From an uncultured Acinetobacter sp. (GTDB lineage Bacteria; Pseudomonadota; Gammaproteobacteria; Pseudomonadales; Moraxellaceae), in the NCBI GenBank assembly GCA_900771065.1, contig CAAGMP010000141.1, positions 1-9,601 of the forward strand: a stretch of 9,601 bases of DNA. The letters run 5' to 3'. The notes under the pieces were generated by a model. That model worked only from the letters and a program-made list of their open reading frames with translations, was not told where the DNA came from and did not search any database. A program made the position numbers and the translations under genes. Below are positions 8,001-9,601 of the stretch, one piece after another. The first letter of the stretch is position 1. Every line of letters starts with the position of its first letter.

Positions 8001-8563
8001 ACAACACCAATATGATATTTTTTCGCTAATTTAAGCGCTTCAACAATGTAATTTTCTTCATCTGGACGATGCGTGCGGGTGAGTGCTAAATAAACGCGAT
8101 TACCAAATTTTTCAAGCCATTGTTCAAGTAATGGTTCAGCTTTTTGTGGGTTGGAGGTGCAAAGCATTTTTCCAACATCACTGTGCATACTAAGTAAAAC
8201 AATTAAGTCTTGATGTTGTTCTAAAATCCAATCTTTTTGTACACAAGGAATATCGAGTTGTTGTCCACGAATGTAACCATCTGAAACCAATTCGGTTAAA
8301 TTGCGCCAACCTGTATTGCTCATTGCCAATAAAGTGACTTTATGTTGTGCATCATTCAGTCGAACCACAGCACCTAAAATGGGCTTAATCCCTTTGTTTA
8401 AGCACGATTTATAAAACTGAATGGCTGCGTGTAAATTCGATAAATCGGTAATGGCAAGCGCGGGCATTTCATCTTGAACAGCAGCTTGAACTAAATTTGG
8501 AATACGAACAATGGATTCGGTAATAGAAAATTCAGTGTGTACGCCAAGATGAATGAAATGCAT
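5015..8563 (-). CDS. dnaE: DNA polymerase III alpha subunit
   Basis: This is the catalytic subunit of the replicative polymerase. I start it at ATG 8563 (1182 residues): MHFIHLGVHTEFS aligns with the usual N-terminus, and AAGGG lies seven bases upstream. The frame stays open to 8632, but the 23 extra residues look unlike the family. The PHP domain (about 2-260) is degenerate: HLGVH at 5-9 and ITDLSN at 38-43 have lost metal ligands, so proofreading is expected from DnaQ. The palm carries the catalytic Asp398 and Asp400 (PDFDVDF) and Asp556 (KFDFLGL). GPGRGSGAGSLVAY (354-367), GKKKPEEM (704-711) and FNKSHAAAYA (747-756) are family hallmarks. A helix-hairpin-helix region, then IMDLF (911-915) at the beta-clamp site, an OB fold (about 978-1056) and the tau-binding end follow. 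The last 36 or so residues extend past the E. coli C-terminus. First gene of the dnaE-trmJ-cysE cluster. Confidence 0.97.
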   Translation of the reverse strand: MHFIHLGVHTEFSITESIVRIPNLVQAAVQDEMPALAITDLSNLHAAIQFYKSCLNKGIKPILGAVVRLNDAQHKVTLLAMSNTGWRNLTELVSDGYIRGQQLDIPCVQKDWILEQHQDLIVLLSMHSDVGKMLCTSNPQKAEPLLEQWLEKFGNRVYLALTRTHRPDEENYIVEALKLAKKYHIGVVAHNDVHFLTEDDFEAHEARVCIADGYVLGDNRRPKSFSAAQYFKTSAEMTALFADIPSAIENTYHIAKRCNVTLQLGKYFLPDYPIPEGHTIDTFFAHLSEQGLEERLNFLYPVEKRGDDWAEIRKPYDERLKYEIEIINNMGFPGYFLIVMDFIQWSKNNGVPVGPGRGSGAGSLVAYSLKITDLDPLRYELLFERFLNPERVSMPDFDVDFCIAGRDKVIDYVAQRYGREAVSQIATFGTMAAKGAIRDVARVLGKSYGLADRISKMIPTKPLGLDLKAALEAEPQLKDIITNPSNPDFDDASEIWEMALKLEGIVRNTGKHAGGVVIAPTKITDFSAVMCDADGTNRVAQYDKDDVESAGLVKFDFLGLRNLTVIEDAIKHINQRIQSEKPLDITYIPLDDKAAYQVFANANTTAVFQFESVGMKKMLKEARPSKFEEIIAFVSLYRPGPMDLIPDFIHRMHGGQFEYLHPLLEGVLEPTYGIMVYQEQVMQAAQYCAGYSLGGADLLRRAMGKKKPEEMVKQRQIFIEGAAKKQIDESTANHIFDYMEKFAGYGFNKSHAAAYALVAYQTAWLKAHYPAEFLAAVLSSEMQNTDSIVFLIDDCRNNDLTVLPPSVNMSLYHFHASDEKTIVYGLGAIKGVGEQAMQSVIESRQKYGHYKDLFDFCHRIDLKKINKRTLEALIRSGALDCLGIERSNLMAQLPEAVQAAEQARANRETGIMDLFGEVEEVQRQPAQPVKPWSDEVRLKGEKDTLGLYLTGHPIDVYRTELKSFISQKLNQLTPTRRGVTTVFAGLVVDIAHFPNRVMITLDDGTARLEISSNHDRFQRFKEVIQLDEVIVIEGEIYEREGFERPMARLTKAFSLNEIRQKRAHCIEIAVPAECMHNNLSQDLKPILMPFINIESSKHIPIILKLDFAYASCQLHLDQKWNVAPLDALLRALRDYFGQEAIRIVYQVKSKAVKSVQPELKSTPQMSMDDAMDLYHAEVDQYS

Positions 8564-8570
8564 AAAACAA

Positions 8571-8575
8571 CCCTT
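8571..8575 (-). promoter_or_regulatory. dnaE: Ribosome-binding site that fixes the dnaE start
   Basis: AAGGG lies seven bases before ATG 8563. No comparable site precedes the longer frame at 8632, which supports the internal start. Confidence 0.7.
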
Positions 8576-8636
8576 GTTCAAACAGCCGTATAGTTTAGCA
8601 TGACTCGCTAGTTTTATTAGCAAAAACAGCATTGAA

Positions 8637-8642
8637 TTTATA
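8637..8642 (-). promoter_or_regulatory. dnaE: Possible -10 element for dnaE
   Basis: On the minus strand TATAAA preceded by TG matches the -10 consensus at five of six positions. It would start transcription near 8630 and leave a leader of about 65 bases before the dnaE ATG. No good -35 hexamer is visible at the right distance. The 8564-8834 gap holds this element, the transporter promoter and the palindrome described separately; I see no other gene in it. Confidence 0.3.
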
Positions 8643-8697
8643 CAGCTAAAATTGAGTAAATAAGTCGGCTTACTAGACTAATGTTGAATTCTTATAT

Positions 8698-8706
8698 TGG
8701 TATAAA
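8698..8706 (+). promoter_or_regulatory. Extended -10 promoter for the MFS transporter gene
   Basis: TGG followed by TATAAA gives the extended -10 pattern (TGn plus five of six consensus bases), which can work without a strong -35. Transcription would begin near 8713, leaving a leader of about 120 bases before the GTG start. A 12-bp palindrome covers the predicted start point. Confidence 0.45.
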
Positions 8707-8710
8707 TTAT

Positions 8711-8722
8711 GTGAATATTCAC
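8711..8722. promoter_or_regulatory. Perfect 12-bp palindrome, operator candidate
   Basis: GTGAATATTCAC is its own reverse complement and lies four bases after the extended -10 element of the transporter promoter. A dimeric repressor bound here would block initiation. The TGTGA/TCACG halves recall CRP/Vfr sites, but they are separated by four bases rather than six, so CRP is unlikely. The regulator is unknown and no regulator gene lies in the window. Confidence 0.4.
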
Positions 8723-8821
8723 GCCAATTTTTACTTTAAGAATAATCTCATTTTGATGGATCGCTTCTAGCTCTAGGATCAAGAGATAAAAATTAAAGTC
8801 GTTATCACATTCAAATATTTT

Positions 8822-8825
8822 GGAG
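8822..8825 (+). promoter_or_regulatory. Ribosome-binding site that selects the GTG start of the transporter
   Basis: GGAG lies nine bases before GTG 8835. No in-frame ATG occurs until codon 50, which is beyond the first membrane segment, so this site decides the start. Confidence 0.65.
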
Positions 8826-8834
8826 AAACGAGTA

Positions 8835-9601
8835 GTGACTGACAAGGTAGTAAATGTCAATCAAGTGATTGATCACGCAAAATTCACTTCGTTCCATTTT
8901 AAAATTGTCGCTTGGTGTTTACTGATTATTTTATTTGATGGTTATGATTTAGCAATTAATGGCGTTGTTCTACCACTACTCATGGAAGAGTGGGGTTTAA
9001 GTGCCATGCAAGCAGGTATGCTTGCAAGTACAGCACTCGCAGGTATGATGTTTGGTGCAATGATTTTTGGTTCATTGGCTGACAAAATTGGACGTAAAAA
9101 AGTCATTATGATTTGTATTGTATTATTTAGTGGTTTAACTTTTGCAGGTGGTTTTGCCTCTAATCCAACTGAATTTGGCGTTTTACGTTTTCTTGCAGGT
9201 TTAGGCATTGGTGGGGTTATGCCAAACCTTGTTGCTTTAACTTCTGAATATGCACCACAAAAAATGCGCAGTACCTTAGTCACGACCATGTTTAGTGGTT
9301 ATGCAGTAGGTGGCGTTATGGCTGCATTATTGGGTTCATGGTTTACCCCAAGTTATGGTTGGGAAATTATGTTCTTTATTGCAGGTATTCCATTGTTTTT
9401 ATTGCCAATTATTTGGAAGTTTTTGCCTGAATCATTATCTTTTATTGTTAAAGATGGGAAACAAGAAGAAGCACGTAAAATTGTACGCCGTTTAGCACCT
9501 GAAATGGCAGTAACTGAAAAAACTATGATTGAACTTGATCATGTTGATGTTCCTGAATCTGCAACGGTGATTAGTTTGTTTAAACGTGGTCGTGCAGTCA
9601 A
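8835..9601 (+). CDS. MFS transporter, AAHS (aromatic acid:H+ symporter) family, N-terminal part
   Basis: The first 255 codons of a major facilitator superfamily permease are present and the gene continues beyond the window. GTG 8835 is chosen as start because GGAG precedes it at good distance and the N-terminus (TDKVVNVNQVIDHAKF) looks like that of BenK/PcaK-type proteins. DGYD at 35-38 in membrane segment 1 is the AAHS signature; its two Asp residues are needed for transport in PcaK. MFS motif A follows between segments 2 and 3 (GSLADKIGRKK, 79-89). Hydrophobic stretches at about 24-45, 57-80, 90-108, 113-135, 148-170 and 178-197 make six helices, then the central cytoplasmic loop begins. 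Family members import benzoate, 4-hydroxybenzoate, vanillate or muconate with protons; the substrate cannot be assigned here, and no catabolic gene is adjacent. The gene is divergent from dnaE with its own likely promoter. Confidence 0.92.
   Translation, partial: MTDKVVNVNQVIDHAKFTSFHFKIVAWCLLIILFDGYDLAINGVVLPLLMEEWGLSAMQAGMLASTALAGMMFGAMIFGSLADKIGRKKVIMICIVLFSGLTFAGGFASNPTEFGVLRFLAGLGIGGVMPNLVALTSEYAPQKMRSTLVTTMFSGYAVGGVMAALLGSWFTPSYGWEIMFFIAGIPLFLLPIIWKFLPESLSFIVKDGKQEEARKIVRRLAPEMAVTEKTMIELDHVDVPESATVISLFKRGRAV

Noticed and set aside
8607..8621. GCTA...TAGC and TAAG...CTTA (8661-8672) small inverted repeats before dnaE
   Set aside because: Stems of four base pairs are too short to call as hairpins or operators.
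8604..8776. Several CTAG tetramers in the divergent gap, two of them in CTAGCTCTAG
   Set aside because: CTAG is often rare in bacteria, but the copies are irregularly spaced, without longer shared flanks. They could be chance in an AT-rich non-coding stretch.
8678..8860. Minus-strand 60-codon open frame in the dnaE/transporter gap
   Set aside because: It opens with TTG, has no ribosome-binding site, overlaps the transporter start and promoter, and looks like no protein family.
8942..9289. Minus-strand 115-codon open frame under the MFS gene
   Set aside because: It is a shadow of the transporter, whose membrane segments and motifs are clear on the plus strand.

Overview
The window looks like ordinary chromosomal DNA from a member of the Moraxellaceae, most probably Acinetobacter. 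The grounds are the AT-rich sequence and codon choice, the DnaE and AAHS-transporter sequences, and the set of genes around dnaE. This is family-level recognition from reading the sequence, not a database match. No mobile element, CRISPR array, tRNA or rRNA was seen.

Layout. From about 8563 down to 1 every gene is on the minus strand: dnaE (replicative polymerase alpha subunit), trmJ (tRNA Nm32 methyltransferase), cysE (serine O-acetyltransferase), a small TPR-like lipoprotein, a large lipoprotein with an alpha/beta-hydrolase domain, and the start of a small HD-domain (RelA/SpoT hydrolase-like) protein that runs off the left edge. dnaE, trmJ and cysE are packed as an operon: a 16-bp gap, then an 8-bp overlap. 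A strong intrinsic terminator at 2286-2315 closes the unit after the TPR lipoprotein. The hydrolase and HD genes form a second pair, also with an 8-bp overlap. On the right, a 271-bp divergent region separates dnaE from a plus-strand AAHS-family (aromatic acid/H+ symporter) MFS gene. That gene starts at a GTG and runs off the right edge.

Functions. The minus-strand genes combine housekeeping (replication, tRNA modification, cysteine synthesis) with two cell-envelope lipoproteins and a nucleotide-hydrolase-like protein. Nothing in the sequence ties these into one pathway. The transporter is an independent, divergently expressed catabolic or uptake gene with its own likely promoter and a 12-bp perfect palindrome sitting on the predicted transcription start.

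I found no convincing undescribed system. The best leads are small: a possible ATT start codon for the HD gene, the palindromic operator candidate before the transporter, an atypical beta-clamp motif and extra tail in DnaE, and a CysE C-terminus that lacks the terminal isoleucine used for binding CysK. Three gene starts are better placed at an internal or non-ATG codon than at the longest open frame (dnaE, cysE and the transporter).
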